A stretch of 64,000 bases of DNA from JACVRW01 sp963825345 (GCA_963825345.1 CAWGSQ010000006.1:124001-188000), one strand, 5' to 3'; counted from the first letter of the stretch, positions 26,104 through 34,621 are shown. Notes: generated by a model not told the origin, from the letters alone. Translations and numbers: made by a program.

Positions 26104-26960
26104 TAGGGCAGATTCGGATTGAACGTGCGCCCGCGGTCACGGCCCTGGCAACCCTGCCGAGGGCGAGAGGGCCGGTACGGGAGGCGGACGATGGCCTGGG
26201 CCTCGTTGTTGTCCTCGTTCGACTCGAAGATCCCGTTCTCGGGATCGGCGATGTGCACGTAGGCGAAGCAGCCGTCCAGCCCCGTCACGTCGATCCACTG
26301 CTCCGGGTAGGCCGGGGGGTAAATGTCGGCCCAGCCCGGCGACGTGCCGAGGGTCACGTGCTGCGCCCGGGATTTGGTGCTGCACGCGGGGTAATGCGCC
26401 CTACGGGGTGAGCGCCGCACTTTCGGCCGGGTGTGCGTGAGGTCGCGCAGGCAGTACGCCACCTTGGGCCCGGTGCGTACCTTCCGAATTCGCCTGCCCT
26501 CGCCGTCCACGCGCCAGAGCTCGAAGCGGGCGGCGTTGTAGAACTTCCACCAGTAGCGGCTCTGGTGGGCGAACTTGAACTGAAGCAGCGCGCCCGTGGC
26601 CACGCCGATGCGGCCGCCGTCGCGCGTGTATATGCGCTGGCGCCCGCGCATGAAGCGCGGACCGATGCGCGTGCCGTAGAGCTCAGCCGGCCCCGCCCCC
26701 ACGCTGTCGATCACGTTTCCCGCCCGCAGGACCGTGTGCCCCGCCTTCGTGAGGCGGTCCGTGTAGAGACCGTAGGGACGGCGCATCACGAGGTCCGGGC
26801 AGCGCAGCTCGTTGGCGCGCGGGCCGATGCACGGGTTCTCGTCCAGCTGGGCAGGCTCGACCGCCGCGGCGGGGCCGACGAGGGCAGTGGAAGCGCAGCA
26901 GAGCACGGTCACGAGGGCGGCACGCACCCTCGGAGTTGTAGCGACTACGTTGGAGGGCAT
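26100..26960 (-). CDS. secreted lysyl-oxidase-like protein with degenerate copper site
   Basis: A 286-residue exported protein (signal about residues 11-33, ending GPAAA). Its second half aligns with the lysyl-oxidase-like protein at 33812-34621: both have a ...FEL segment, a (F/Y)CL-x-D element, G-(T/I)-S-x-GW-(A/G)-D-x-Y, a Q/E-rich strand and a final ADP/NPD...E-x-N-x-x-NN-x-A block. In this copy three of the four histidines are replaced (H115, H117, H119 correspond to R135, W137, K139), so it should not bind copper normally. ATG at 26960 overlaps the divergent patatin ATG; GTG 26927 is an alternative. Confidence 0.7.
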   Translation of the reverse strand: MPSNVVATTPRVRAALVTVLCCASTALVGPAAAVEPAQLDENPCIGPRANELRCPDLVMRRPYGLYTDRLTKAGHTVLRAGNVIDSVGAGPAELYGTRIGPRFMRGRQRIYTRDGGRIGVATGALLQFKFAHQSRYWWKFYNAARFELWRVDGEGRRIRKVRTGPKVAYCLRDLTHTRPKVRRSPRRAHYPACSTKSRAQHVTLGTSPGWADIYPPAYPEQWIDVTGLDGCFAYVHIADPENGIFESNEDNNEAQAIVRLPYRPSRPRQGCQGRDRGRTFNPNLPY

Positions 26961-27870
26961 GCGTGTACTTGCAATAGACGGGGGCGGCATACGCGGCCTG
27001 ATCCCGGCGCTCGTGCTCACCGAGTTGGAACGGCGTGCGGAGCGTCGAATCTTCGAGATGTTCGACCTGATCGCCGGCACCTCGACCGGCGGCATCCTGG
27101 CATGCGCACTGTGCGCGCCGGACCCGTTGCCGGCGTCCGAGCTCGTCGGGCTCTACGAGGACGAGGGACCGAAGATCTTCGATCGATCGCTCTTCCAGCG
27201 CATCAAGAGCGCCGAGGGCCTGCTCGACGAGAAGTACGACGACGGCGCGCTCGACCGCGCTCTCGAGCGCTTCCTGGGCCACAAGCGCCTCAGCGAGGCG
27301 CGGCCCGACCTGATCGTGCCCGCCTACGACACCGCGCTCCCGGGCCCGTACTTCTTCAAGACCACGAAGGCGCGGGAGACGCCGGAAACGGACGACTTTC
27401 CGCTCTCGGTGGTCGCACGCGCCACGTCGGCCGCCCCCACCTATTTCGAACCGCTCGAGGCCGGTGAGCGGGCGCTCCTGGACGGAGGCGTGTTCGCCGT
27501 CAATCCAGCGATGTCCGCCTTCGCCGAGGTCCTCAAGGAGGCCGAGGCCAGGGACGTGGTCCTGCTGTCGCTCGGAACCGGGCAGCGCACCCGCAAGCGC
27601 TCCTTTGACGAGATCAAGGACTGGGGTGTCGCGAAGTGGGCGCGGCCGATCCTGGACGTGGTGTTCGACGGCGTCTCCGACGCCGTGGACTACCAGCTCG
27701 ACCACGTGCTGGGCGGTGAGCGCTACTGGCGCCTGCAGACCGAGCTGACGCTCGCGAGCGACGACCTCGACGACGCCTCGGAGGACAACCTGGCCAGGCT
27801 ACGCGGGCACGCCGAGGAGCTGATCCGCGAGCAGTCGGCCGTGCTGGATGCCGCAATCGCGCGCCTCTAG
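26959..27870 (+). CDS. patatin-like phospholipase
   Basis: A 303-residue acyl hydrolase with the oxyanion loop DGGGIRG (about residues 6-12), nucleophile GTSTGG near residue 42 and the DGG of the Ser-Asp dyad in LLDGGVFAVNP. Patatin-family enzymes remove acyl chains from phospholipids or glycolipids. No signal peptide. ATG at 26959 shares two bases with the divergent gene's ATG (GCATGC); GGAGG is only two bases away, so a slightly later start cannot be excluded. The stop overlaps the convergent marP-like stop (CTAG). Confidence 0.9.
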   Translation: MRVLAIDGGGIRGLIPALVLTELERRAERRIFEMFDLIAGTSTGGILACALCAPDPLPASELVGLYEDEGPKIFDRSLFQRIKSAEGLLDEKYDDGALDRALERFLGHKRLSEARPDLIVPAYDTALPGPYFFKTTKARETPETDDFPLSVVARATSAAPTYFEPLEAGERALLDGGVFAVNPAMSAFAEVLKEAEARDVVLLSLGTGQRTRKRSFDEIKDWGVAKWARPILDVVFDGVSDAVDYQLDHVLGGERYWRLQTELTLASDDLDDASEDNLARLRGHAEELIREQSAVLDAAIARL

Positions 27871-29012
27871 CGCGCGCACGGCCCGGTGTCCACGGTTCTC
27901 CCCGCCCGCCGCAGGGCGTCGCGGACGAGCGAGTCCGGCACCCCGTAGCCGGTGCGCTGGCGGCGGGTGGACGCGGCGAAGATCGTGGCGAGCACCCGTC
28001 CCGAGCGGTCGACCACGGGTCCGCCCGAGTTCCCCGGCCGCACCTTGCCACGGAGCGACGTGATCGATCGCTCCACCGGGCCGCGCCCGTAGGCGTCCTG
28101 CGTGACGACCGTCGCCGTGCCGCCGAGCCGCGCAGGCGCCACCGTGTACGCGCCGTTCTCCGGGAAGCCGAGCACCGCGGCCGCCGTGCCCGAATCGGCG
28201 TTCACGTTCATCGCCAGCGCCGGCAGGCCGGAGAGCCCGGGCACGCGCAGGATCGAGAGGTCGTTCTGCGAGTCGAACCAGATCGCGTCCGCGTCAAGCC
28301 CGGCGCCCTCTCCACCCACCTGAACGCTCGTGTCGTCCTGCCCCGCCACCACGTGGGCGTTCGTCACCACGATTCCCCGGCCGGCCACCCATCCGCTTCC
28401 CTGCACGCCCAGGCCGCAGGCGGTCCCCAGCACGCGAACCACGCTGCGGCGGGCCGCCGCCACGTCGGGGTCGCGCGCGATCTTCGGGTCCGGCGCCGGC
28501 ACGTTCGCGGACGGGCCGCTGATCGACGGGAACGGGTCGAAGCGCGCCAGCGCCTGGAGGATCGGGCCCGAGGGCGGCAGCACCTCGTTCAGCTCCTTGA
28601 GGATCGCCGAGCGCTGGATCGGCTCGCGCAGCTCCCGCGCGCCGGGCGTCTGCAGCGCCACCGCTCCGCCGATCCAGACGATGAACAGCCCCAGGCAGGC
28701 CACGAGGACCGCGCCCCCCGCGCCGTCGAACCGCCCGATCCGCTCACCCATCCGCCGGCGCAGGTGGAAGCCGAGCACCTCGAACCCGGATGCGAACAAC
28801 CCGCCGATCAGCACGGCGCCGATCAGAGCCGACAGTGGCGCATACGGCGAGTGCGATCCGTCCTCCAGCACGAGCGGCCCGAGCCGCGAGCCGATGAACG
28901 CGCCGGCCGCGAATCCGACCAGCGAGAGCCCGCCCGCTATCAGGCCCTGCCCGTAGCCCCACGCGGCCATCAGGACGGTGAACGCGACGATGATCCAGTC
29001 GAGGTTCGTCAA
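27867..29012 (-). CDS. MarP-like membrane serine protease (CvpA + trypsin-like)
   Basis: Four membrane helices in residues 1-125 form a CvpA/colicin-V-like domain; a trypsin-like protease follows, outside the membrane. The triad is H220 (TNAHVV), D251 (NDLSIL) and S329 (PGNSGGP). Cysteines C199 and C379 match the regulatory disulfide of mycobacterial MarP (Rv3671c), which protects against acid and oxidative stress. 381 residues, TTG start at 29012. Substrates in MarP systems include the peptidoglycan hydrolase RipA; none is visible here, though an M23 peptidase is encoded at 59401-60558. Confidence 0.9.
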   Translation of the reverse strand: MTNLDWIIVAFTVLMAAWGYGQGLIAGGLSLVGFAAGAFIGSRLGPLVLEDGSHSPYAPLSALIGAVLIGGLFASGFEVLGFHLRRRMGERIGRFDGAGGAVLVACLGLFIVWIGGAVALQTPGARELREPIQRSAILKELNEVLPPSGPILQALARFDPFPSISGPSANVPAPDPKIARDPDVAAARRSVVRVLGTACGLGVQGSGWVAGRGIVVTNAHVVAGQDDTSVQVGGEGAGLDADAIWFDSQNDLSILRVPGLSGLPALAMNVNADSGTAAAVLGFPENGAYTVAPARLGGTATVVTQDAYGRGPVERSITSLRGKVRPGNSGGPVVDRSGRVLATIFAASTRRQRTGYGVPDSLVRDALRRAGRTVDTGPCAR

Positions 29013-29078
29013 GGCGGATTCAGGCTATTGACCGCGGGTACCATCGAGCGCGGTTCCCCACAGCACGGTCCCCCTCCC

Positions 29079-30764
29079 GTGAAGAGCATCCCCTCCGAGC
29101 GCCGACGGCGCCTCACCCACCGCGCTTTTCCTGCGCTCGCCGGGCTGGCGGCCGTGTCGCTGGTGGCCGGTGGGATCGTCGGATCGAGCACGCGGTCGCC
29201 CGGGGAGCGCGTGGCCGGCGACTTCACCGAGGCCTGGGAGCGCGGCGACCTGCGCGCGATGCACGACCTGCTGAGCGAGGAATCGAGCGAACGCTTTCCG
29301 ATCGAGCGCTTCCGGCGCGCGTACCGCCGCGCGGCCGCCACCGCCACGCTGACCGAACTCGACGCGGGCGACCCCGAGGGGGCCGACGGGGACGAGGTGA
29401 CCGTGCCCGTGGTGGTCGACACGCGCGTCTTCGGCAGCCTCCGGGGCGACCTGCGCGTCCGGGTGTCGGGCGAGCGAGTGGACTGGGCGCCCCAGCTCGT
29501 GTTCCCGGAGCTGCGCGCGGGCGAGCGCCTCGCCCGGGTGAGTGTGCCGGCGGTGCGGGCCACCCTGCGCTCGCACGACGGCAAGGTCCTGGCGCAGGGC
29601 CCCGCTGACGCGCGCACCTCGCCGCTCGTGGGGATCGCGGACTCGATCGCCGGGCGCATGGAGCCGCAGGAGACGGTCGACGAGCGCAGGGCGCTGTACG
29701 CGCGCGGCTTCCCGGCCGATTGGCCAGTGGGCCAGAGCGGGCTCGAGGAGGCGTTCGAGGAGCGGCTGCGCGGGCGCCCCGGCGGCGAGCTGGTGGCGGG
29801 CAACCGCGTCCTCGCGCGTGCAAGGCCGCGCCCCACAAAGGCGATCCGCACGACCATCCAGACCGGCCTTCAGGAGGCCGCCGTGGTGGCGCTCGCAGGG
29901 CGGCTCGGCGGCGTCGCGGCGCTCGACGCGCGCAACGGCGAGATCCGCGCCCTCGCCGGCATCGCCTTCTCCGCCCCGCAGCCGCCCGGGTCCACCTTCA
30001 AGCTCGTGACCACCGCGGCGGCGCTCGAGCGCGGCCTCGTGAAGCCGTCGACGGAGTTCCCGGTGGAGAGCCACGCGATCATCGACGGGGTCGAGCTGGA
30101 GAACGCCAACGGGGAGTTCTGCGGCGGCAGCTTCCGCAACTCTTTCGCGCACTCGTGCAACTCGGTGTTCGCCCCGCTCGGCCTGAAGGTGGGGGCTCCC
30201 GCGCTCGTGGAGGTGGCCGAGCGCTTTGGCTGGAACGCGGAGGCCACGATTCCGGGGGAGGTTCCGAGCTCGCTGCCTCCGGCCGCGGAGATCGACACTC
30301 CGCTCGAAGTCGCATCCACAGCGATCGGCCAGTTCGAGACGCTCGCCACCCCGCTTCAGATGGCGTCGGTGGCACAGGCGATAGCGATGCGCGGCGTGCG
30401 TCACCCGCCGACGCTCAGGGCGGACGAGCGCGCGCGCGGCGAGCGCGTGATCTCGAGGCGCATCGCGCGCACGATTGGCTCGCTGATGGTCGACGTGGTG
30501 GACTACGGCACCGGCACCGCGGCGGCGATCCCGGGCGTACGGGTGGCCGGCAAGACCGGCACCGCCGAGCTCGAGGACACGCGCGACCCCGAAACCGGGG
30601 AGACGCTCCCGCCGGACCCCACGAACACCGACGCCTGGTTCACGTCGTACGCGCCGGCGAAGCGGCCTCGGATAGTGGTGGCGGTGATGCTCGTCAGGGC
30701 GGGCGCCGGAGGCGCGACGGCAGCGCCCGCGGCTCGGGTGGTGCTGGATGCCGCTCTGCCCTAG
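29079..30764 (+). CDS. class B-type penicillin-binding protein with NTF2-like domain
   Basis: Peptidoglycan transpeptidase anchored by one N-terminal helix (about 15-35). Residues about 42-150 form an NTF2-like (MecA N-terminal type) domain. The transpeptidase has S305-x2-K in PGSTFKLV, the SxN motif SCN in FAHSCNSVFAPLG and KTG in AGKTGTAEL, so it should bind beta-lactams. GTG at 29079 gives 561 residues, short for a class B PBP because the pedestal region is reduced. The frame is open far upstream but only inside the antisense protease gene. The stop overlaps the convergent stop by four bases. Confidence 0.88.
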   Translation: MKSIPSERRRRLTHRAFPALAGLAAVSLVAGGIVGSSTRSPGERVAGDFTEAWERGDLRAMHDLLSEESSERFPIERFRRAYRRAAATATLTELDAGDPEGADGDEVTVPVVVDTRVFGSLRGDLRVRVSGERVDWAPQLVFPELRAGERLARVSVPAVRATLRSHDGKVLAQGPADARTSPLVGIADSIAGRMEPQETVDERRALYARGFPADWPVGQSGLEEAFEERLRGRPGGELVAGNRVLARARPRPTKAIRTTIQTGLQEAAVVALAGRLGGVAALDARNGEIRALAGIAFSAPQPPGSTFKLVTTAAALERGLVKPSTEFPVESHAIIDGVELENANGEFCGGSFRNSFAHSCNSVFAPLGLKVGAPALVEVAERFGWNAEATIPGEVPSSLPPAAEIDTPLEVASTAIGQFETLATPLQMASVAQAIAMRGVRHPPTLRADERARGERVISRRIARTIGSLMVDVVDYGTGTAAAIPGVRVAGKTGTAELEDTRDPETGETLPPDPTNTDAWFTSYAPAKRPRIVVAVMLVRAGAGGATAAPAARVVLDAALP

Positions 30765-31318
30765 ATGTCGAGTTCGAAGGTGAGGTGCTCGTCGCCCTCA
30801 CCCTGGACCTCGAGCTCGAGCGGCCGGTACTCGGTGTTCTCGAGCGGGAGCCTGAACAGGAGCATCGAGCCCGAGGTGGGTCCGAGCTGAGCGACGCTGC
30901 CCGCCTCGGGGAAGCACTCGTTGGGCTCGAGCTCCCCCGCGTGGTAGGCGAAAGCGTTGTCCTCGGGGAGCTCCTCCGGCTCGAACTCGTTGTCCTGGGC
31001 GTCCTTGATCTTGAAGTCGCTCGCGGTCTCGTGCGTGTCTTCCGAGCGGTTGCACACCTGGATGAACACGCCGTAGAGCGTCTCGCCCGGCTCGGCCTCG
31101 GGCCCGTCGAAGTAGGCCTTGTCCGGCGTGACCTTGGTGTTGAGCTGGCGCGTGATGAAGACGTTGTAGTCCACGCCGTCGAGCTCGATGGCGAGCCCCT
31201 CGCGGGCCGGCTCGTCGACTCCCTGCTCTACGTCGCTCTCCCCGCACGCGGCCAGACCGGCCGCGAGGGCGGCGAGGCAGAGCAGCATCAGGAGGCGGCG
31301 CGGCATGCGGGCGGGCAT
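30761..31318 (-). CDS. putative lipoprotein with DUF4352-like beta domain
   Basis: A 185-residue lipoprotein: after MPARMPRRLL the signal ends in lipobox LAAC. The mature part is acidic and beta-rich; the blocks YGVFIQVCNRSEDTH, FKIKDAQDNEFEPEE and LLFRLPLEN resemble the telokin-like/DUF4352 domain of Gram-positive lipoproteins, where a strand presents similar VxVxNxS and DxxGxxY elements. Function unknown. ATG 31318 or 31306. It lies 14 bases downstream of an SRPBCC gene and may be co-transcribed with it. Confidence 0.75.
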   Translation of the reverse strand: MPARMPRRLLMLLCLAALAAGLAACGESDVEQGVDEPAREGLAIELDGVDYNVFITRQLNTKVTPDKAYFDGPEAEPGETLYGVFIQVCNRSEDTHETASDFKIKDAQDNEFEPEELPEDNAFAYHAGELEPNECFPEAGSVAQLGPTSGSMLLFRLPLENTEYRPLELEVQGEGDEHLTFELDI

Positions 31319-31332
31319 ATTAGCTCTGGCCC

Positions 31333-31890
31333 TCAGGGCTCCGACGGGCGGGCCGGGTCCATGCCGGGCGGCGCGCCGAACCTGGCCGCTTTCTCGGGTT
31401 CGAAGCCGGCGATCGTCGCGCGCTTCGGCGGCTCCTTCTGCGGCTCCTCGAAGATCATCCTGAGGCGGTCGAGCGACCTGCGCGTCTTGCGCCGGATCCA
31501 CCCGGCTGCGCCGAGCTGGCGGAAGCGATCCACCATCGTGGCCGGCTCGCTGTAGGTGGTCAGCTCCACGCGCGTGACGCCCGCCGACTCGCGGGTGAAG
31601 TCGTAGACCGCCACGGAGCGGTTGCGGCCGCGGCGACCAACGCGGATCTCCTCGATGATCCGCCGCGGGCGGTCGGCCTCGGTGATCGTGAGCTCGGCGT
31701 ACTCGTTCGACATCGGAGCGTCGAGCCGGAAGCGAGCGGCGGCGCCAACCCCCACCGGCTGCACGCGCGCGAGCCGGTAGTCGTCCATGAAGTGGTCGGT
31801 GAAGGCGGGCCGGCCGGCGAGGTCGCAGACGAAGTCGAACACGTCCTCGCGGGGCGCCGAGATGATGGCCGAGACGGTGACCTCGCGCAT
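31333..31890 (-). CDS. SRPBCC (polyketide cyclase/START-like) family protein
   Basis: A 185-residue protein whose first ~145 residues follow the START/SRPBCC pattern: opening strand VTVSAIISAPREDVFDFVCDL, strands around GAAARFRLD and YAELTITEADRPRRIIEEIR, and a final long helix with RRKTRRSLDRLRMIF. This fold binds hydrophobic ligands in a cavity. The C-terminal ~35 residues are charged and probably disordered. ATG start. Ligand and role unknown. Confidence 0.82.
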   Translation of the reverse strand: MREVTVSAIISAPREDVFDFVCDLAGRPAFTDHFMDDYRLARVQPVGVGAAARFRLDAPMSNEYAELTITEADRPRRIIEEIRVGRRGRNRSVAVYDFTRESAGVTRVELTTYSEPATMVDRFRQLGAAGWIRRKTRRSLDRLRMIFEEPQKEPPKRATIAGFEPEKAARFGAPPGMDPARPSEP

Positions 31891-31935
31891 GAGCGCGCCA
31901 TCGTACCGGCCAGCAGGGGCGGCCAGATCGGCGCG

Positions 31936-32178
31936 CTAGGCGGCGCGGGGGACCACGGCGAGCCGGCGCTCGCTCGCGTGCACGCGCTCGCTGCGCACCG
32001 CACGCCGCCGGTCCTCGGGGAGGCTTGCGAAGCAGAGGTCGCAGAGCACGCGCCCGCCGTCCAGTTCGTGCATTCGCTCCCCCGCGAGCGGAGTGCGGCG
32101 GCAGTCGCCGCACGAGGCGTCCGCGTGAGCGAGGGTTCCGATGCTGCTGCGGACGAGCATGGCGGCGAGATCAGGCAT
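31936..32178 (-). CDS. small zinc-ribbon-like protein
   Basis: An 80-residue protein with two cysteine pairs, CGDC near residue 23 and CDLC near residue 46, which should bind one zinc ion. The tail is Arg-rich. I do not know its function. ATG start; 45 bases upstream of the SRPBCC gene and divergent from the FHA gene across an AT-rich spacer. It may be a small regulator or RNA/DNA-binding protein (inference). Confidence 0.6.
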   Translation of the reverse strand: MPDLAAMLVRSSIGTLAHADASCGDCRRTPLAGERMHELDGGRVLCDLCFASLPEDRRRAVRSERVHASERRLAVVPRAA

Positions 32179-32213
32179 GGAAATTTGTTCGGATTCCGGC
32201 GCAGAAGTCCTGC

Positions 32214-32304
32214 AATCGCGAAAAAAGCCCGCTCTTAGCGATTTTTTGACTTGGCGAGTTTATATCCCTCGATACCATCCGTGACCCCCACCCCCTGAGG
32301 AGAG
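32214..32304 (+). promoter_or_regulatory. AT-rich control region and ribosome site of the FHA gene
   Basis: This spacer (32179-32311) is strikingly AT-rich for the genome. A dyad AATCGC (32214-32219) and GCGATT (32238-32243) is followed at once by a -35-like TTGACT (32246-32251); candidate -10 elements are CGATAC (32270-32275, 18-base spacer) or TACCAT. A strong purine-rich ribosome site AGGAGAG (32298-32304) stands seven bases before the ATG. The dyad could be an operator for this promoter. Confidence 0.5.
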
Positions 32305-32311
32305 AAGCGAA

Positions 32312-32872
32312 ATGGAAGCCTTCAACGCCGGCACGCTCGCTGGTGCCGGGTCCTTTCGGTGTGACTCCTGCGGTTTCGGTATCGCGCTGCAAGAACGTGA
32401 TCAGATCCCCTCGTGTCCCGAGTGCGGGAACGAGAGCTTCCGTCGCTCGTCGCTGTTTGGCGACTCGGTGCGGCAGCCCATGCGCCACGAGGTCGAGGGC
32501 GCGCCGGACTGGCTCGACGAGGCGCGCGACGCCCTCGTCCTCGACGGTGACTACCTCGCCTTCGAGGACGACGAGCGCGTGCGCGTATTCCCGCTCCAGG
32601 ACGGCTGGACCCGGATTGGCCGGAGCCTGTCGGCGCATGTTCGCTTCGACGACCCGACGGTGTCCCGCCGTCACGCGCTGCTCTATCGCGACGACAGCGG
32701 GGCGCGCGTCCTCGACGACCGCAGCCTGAACGGCGTGTTCCGCAACGGCGACCGCGTCGAGCTCGCTGAGCTCGAGGACGGCGACGAGATCTCGATCGGC
32801 CGCTTCAGCCTGTTCTTCGTGAGCCTCGTCGGGCAGGCCGACGGGGCGGCGACGACGGCTAGGGCCGGCTGA
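32312..32872 (+). CDS. zinc-ribbon plus FHA-domain protein
   Basis: A 186-residue protein. Residues 17-38 hold a rubredoxin-like zinc ribbon (C17-x2-C20 and C35-x2-C38). The FHA domain covers about residues 85-175, with phosphothreonine-reading motifs TRIGRSLSAHVRF, VSRRHALLY and LNGVFRNGDRVE, which includes the GR, S-x-x-H and N-G residues. It should bind phosphothreonine peptides made by a Ser/Thr kinase; none is encoded here. Good promoter and ribosome site, so likely well expressed. The 3' end overlaps the convergent epimerase gene by 14 bases. Confidence 0.88.
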   Translation: MEAFNAGTLAGAGSFRCDSCGFGIALQERDQIPSCPECGNESFRRSSLFGDSVRQPMRHEVEGAPDWLDEARDALVLDGDYLAFEDDERVRVFPLQDGWTRIGRSLSAHVRFDDPTVSRRHALLYRDDSGARVLDDRSLNGVFRNGDRVELAELEDGDEISIGRFSLFFVSLVGQADGAATTARAG

Positions 32873-33815
32873 GCTCGGCCAGGCCTTCCTCGCGGGAGGT
32901 CACGGGGCGGTAGCCGAGCTCGCGCTCGGCGCGGGAGATGTCGATCGTGCACTCCTGTGACGACACCCAAACCGCGAAGCGAGTGAGCGGTGGCGAGCCC
33001 GGGCGCCTGAGCAGCCGCCAGATCCGCTCTGCGGACGCCGCCGCCAGCTTGGCCACGCGGGGCGGCACCGACTTGTCCGGGATCGAGACACCCTGGGTGC
33101 CGAGCATGCTCGTCAGGAACTCGCGGAACACCACCGGCTCGCCGTCGGTCACGAAGTAGACGCCCCCGGCGGGCGCCTTGGTGGCGGCGAGCCACAGGCC
33201 CTCCACGGTGTTGTCGATGTGGGTGGTTGCGCTGAGCTGCCGGCCGCCGCCGACCCACCGGAAGCGGCCCGAGCGCACCAGCTCGATTATCTGGGGCAGC
33301 AGCGACGTATCGCCGCGGCCCCACACGAAGCGCGGCCGCACCACCACCGTCTCGAGTCCGTCCCCGTTCGCGGCTCGGACGAGCTGCTCGGCCTTCGCCT
33401 TCGACGACGAGTAGAGCGCCGCCGAGTCGGGACGCAGCGGCGCGCTCTCGTCGACGTTGATCAGCGGCTGCCCGACCATCAGAGCCGCCTCGGTGCCCAC
33501 GTGCACGAGCCGCCTCACCCCCGCCTCGCGACACGCGTCGATCACGTTCTGGGTGCCGCGGACGTTCAGCCGCTCGAAGTCCGCGGGGTCGCCCCAGTCC
33601 TCGACCTTCGCCGCCGCGTGGAAGGCGACCTCGCAACCTTCGATCCGTAGATCGTCGAGGTCGCCCATCGCCGGCTCCGCGCCGAGCTCGCGCACGCGCT
33701 CCGCCGCGCGCTCAGAGCGTGCGAGCGCGCGCACGTCCCAGCCCTCAGAGCGGAGGCGCTCTAGGAGAGCGCCTCCGATGAAGCCCGATCCTCCTGTTAC
33801 GAACGCCTGCGTCAG
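32859..33815 (-). CDS. NAD(P)-dependent epimerase/dehydratase (extended SDR), CTG start
   Basis: Extended short-chain dehydrogenase with cofactor motif VTGGSGFIGG at the N terminus, the catalytic Ser/Tyr-x3-Lys motif as YSSSK, and DNTVEGLWLA late in the protein, as in 3-beta-hydroxysteroid-dehydrogenase/isomerase-like and sugar epimerase families. Homologues normally start within ten residues of the VTGG motif; here the natural position is CTG at 33815, overlapping the upstream stop (CTGA). The nearest conventional start is GTG at 33839, which adds eight residues (VRRGPPEP). Substrate unknown. Confidence 0.83.
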   Translation of the reverse strand: MTQAFVTGGSGFIGGALLERLRSEGWDVRALARSERAAERVRELGAEPAMGDLDDLRIEGCEVAFHAAAKVEDWGDPADFERLNVRGTQNVIDACREAGVRRLVHVGTEAALMVGQPLINVDESAPLRPDSAALYSSSKAKAEQLVRAANGDGLETVVVRPRFVWGRGDTSLLPQIIELVRSGRFRWVGGGRQLSATTHIDNTVEGLWLAATKAPAGGVYFVTDGEPVVFREFLTSMLGTQGVSIPDKSVPPRVAKLAAASAERIWRLLRRPGSPPLTRFAVWVSSQECTIDISRAERELGYRPVTSREEGLAELSRP

Positions 33816-34621
33816 CGGTTCGGGAGGTCCTCGCCGCACATCCTGGGGGTGCTGCACGGGCTGTTCGAGACCTTGGCCACCTTCGCGTTCCCCTTGCTGT
33901 CCCGCGTGATCCGCACGCTCGTCCACGCCGTGTTGTTGGTCGTGTTCGTCTCCAGGAAGGTCCCGTCGGGGTTCGCAATCGACACGAGGTAGTAGACGCC
34001 CGGCTTCGCGCCGGTGAACTCGAGCTCCTGGCCCTCGAGCTGGTGGTGGTACTGGTCCCCCCAGCCGGCCGAAATGCCCTGCAGCGCGTCCGGGTTGCAG
34101 TCCCAGTACTTGCGCTCACCCGTCGGCGAGTTGCCCTCGAGCTTGATCCAGTCGATCAGGCAGAACGTCGTCTTGATCGACTGATTCGCGTAGATCGCGC
34201 CGTAGTTGCCGCCCGTTCCGCTGTCCCTCGCGACCCGTAGCTCGAACAGCGCCACGTCCGTGATGTGCCAGTGGTTGTGGGCGGGGTGGAAGACGAACTC
34301 GCTGACCGGCTGGGTGGACACCACGTTGCCGTTGGCGTCGAGCAGATCCTGCCAGCCGGTGGTGATCCCACTGGTGATGTTGCTCTCCGGATGCAGGCGG
34401 AGGTCGCCCGCGCCGGTGTTGGCGATCAGGTTCGCGAAGCGCAGATATTCGTGCTGCTGGTTGTTCTGCACCGTGAACTTGTGCGGGACCGCCGTCTGAA
34501 GGTCTGGATAGAGCGCGGGGCCCGCCGGTGGCGTCCCTCCGCCGATCGCGGTGGTGGATAGCCACAGGACCGGTACGAAGACGGCTGCCAGGGCGAGTGC
34601 GAGTCGGCCACGAGTAATCAT
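33812..34621 (-). CDS. secreted lysyl oxidase family protein
   Basis: A 269-residue exported copper amine oxidase-like protein. The N-terminal signal/anchor covers about residues 5-26. The copper-binding block is intact: H112, H115, H117 and H119 in FHPAHNHWH. A FCLIDW element, ISAGWGDQYHHQLEGQ and the terminal NPDGTFLETNTTNNTA block match bacterial lysyl oxidases. Such enzymes turn amine or lysine groups into aldehydes, cross-linking proteins outside the cell. It follows gltD by 32 bases; the epimerase overlaps its 3' end. Confidence 0.85.
   Translation of the reverse strand: MITRGRLALALAAVFVPVLWLSTTAIGGGTPPAGPALYPDLQTAVPHKFTVQNNQQHEYLRFANLIANTGAGDLRLHPESNITSGITTGWQDLLDANGNVVSTQPVSEFVFHPAHNHWHITDVALFELRVARDSGTGGNYGAIYANQSIKTTFCLIDWIKLEGNSPTGERKYWDCNPDALQGISAGWGDQYHHQLEGQELEFTGAKPGVYYLVSIANPDGTFLETNTTNNTAWTSVRITRDSKGNAKVAKVSNSPCSTPRMCGEDLPNR

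Noticed and set aside
28353..29078. Upstream extension of the PBP frame
   Set aside because: It is antisense to the MarP-like protease and has no signal anchor; GTG 29079 places the membrane helix correctly.
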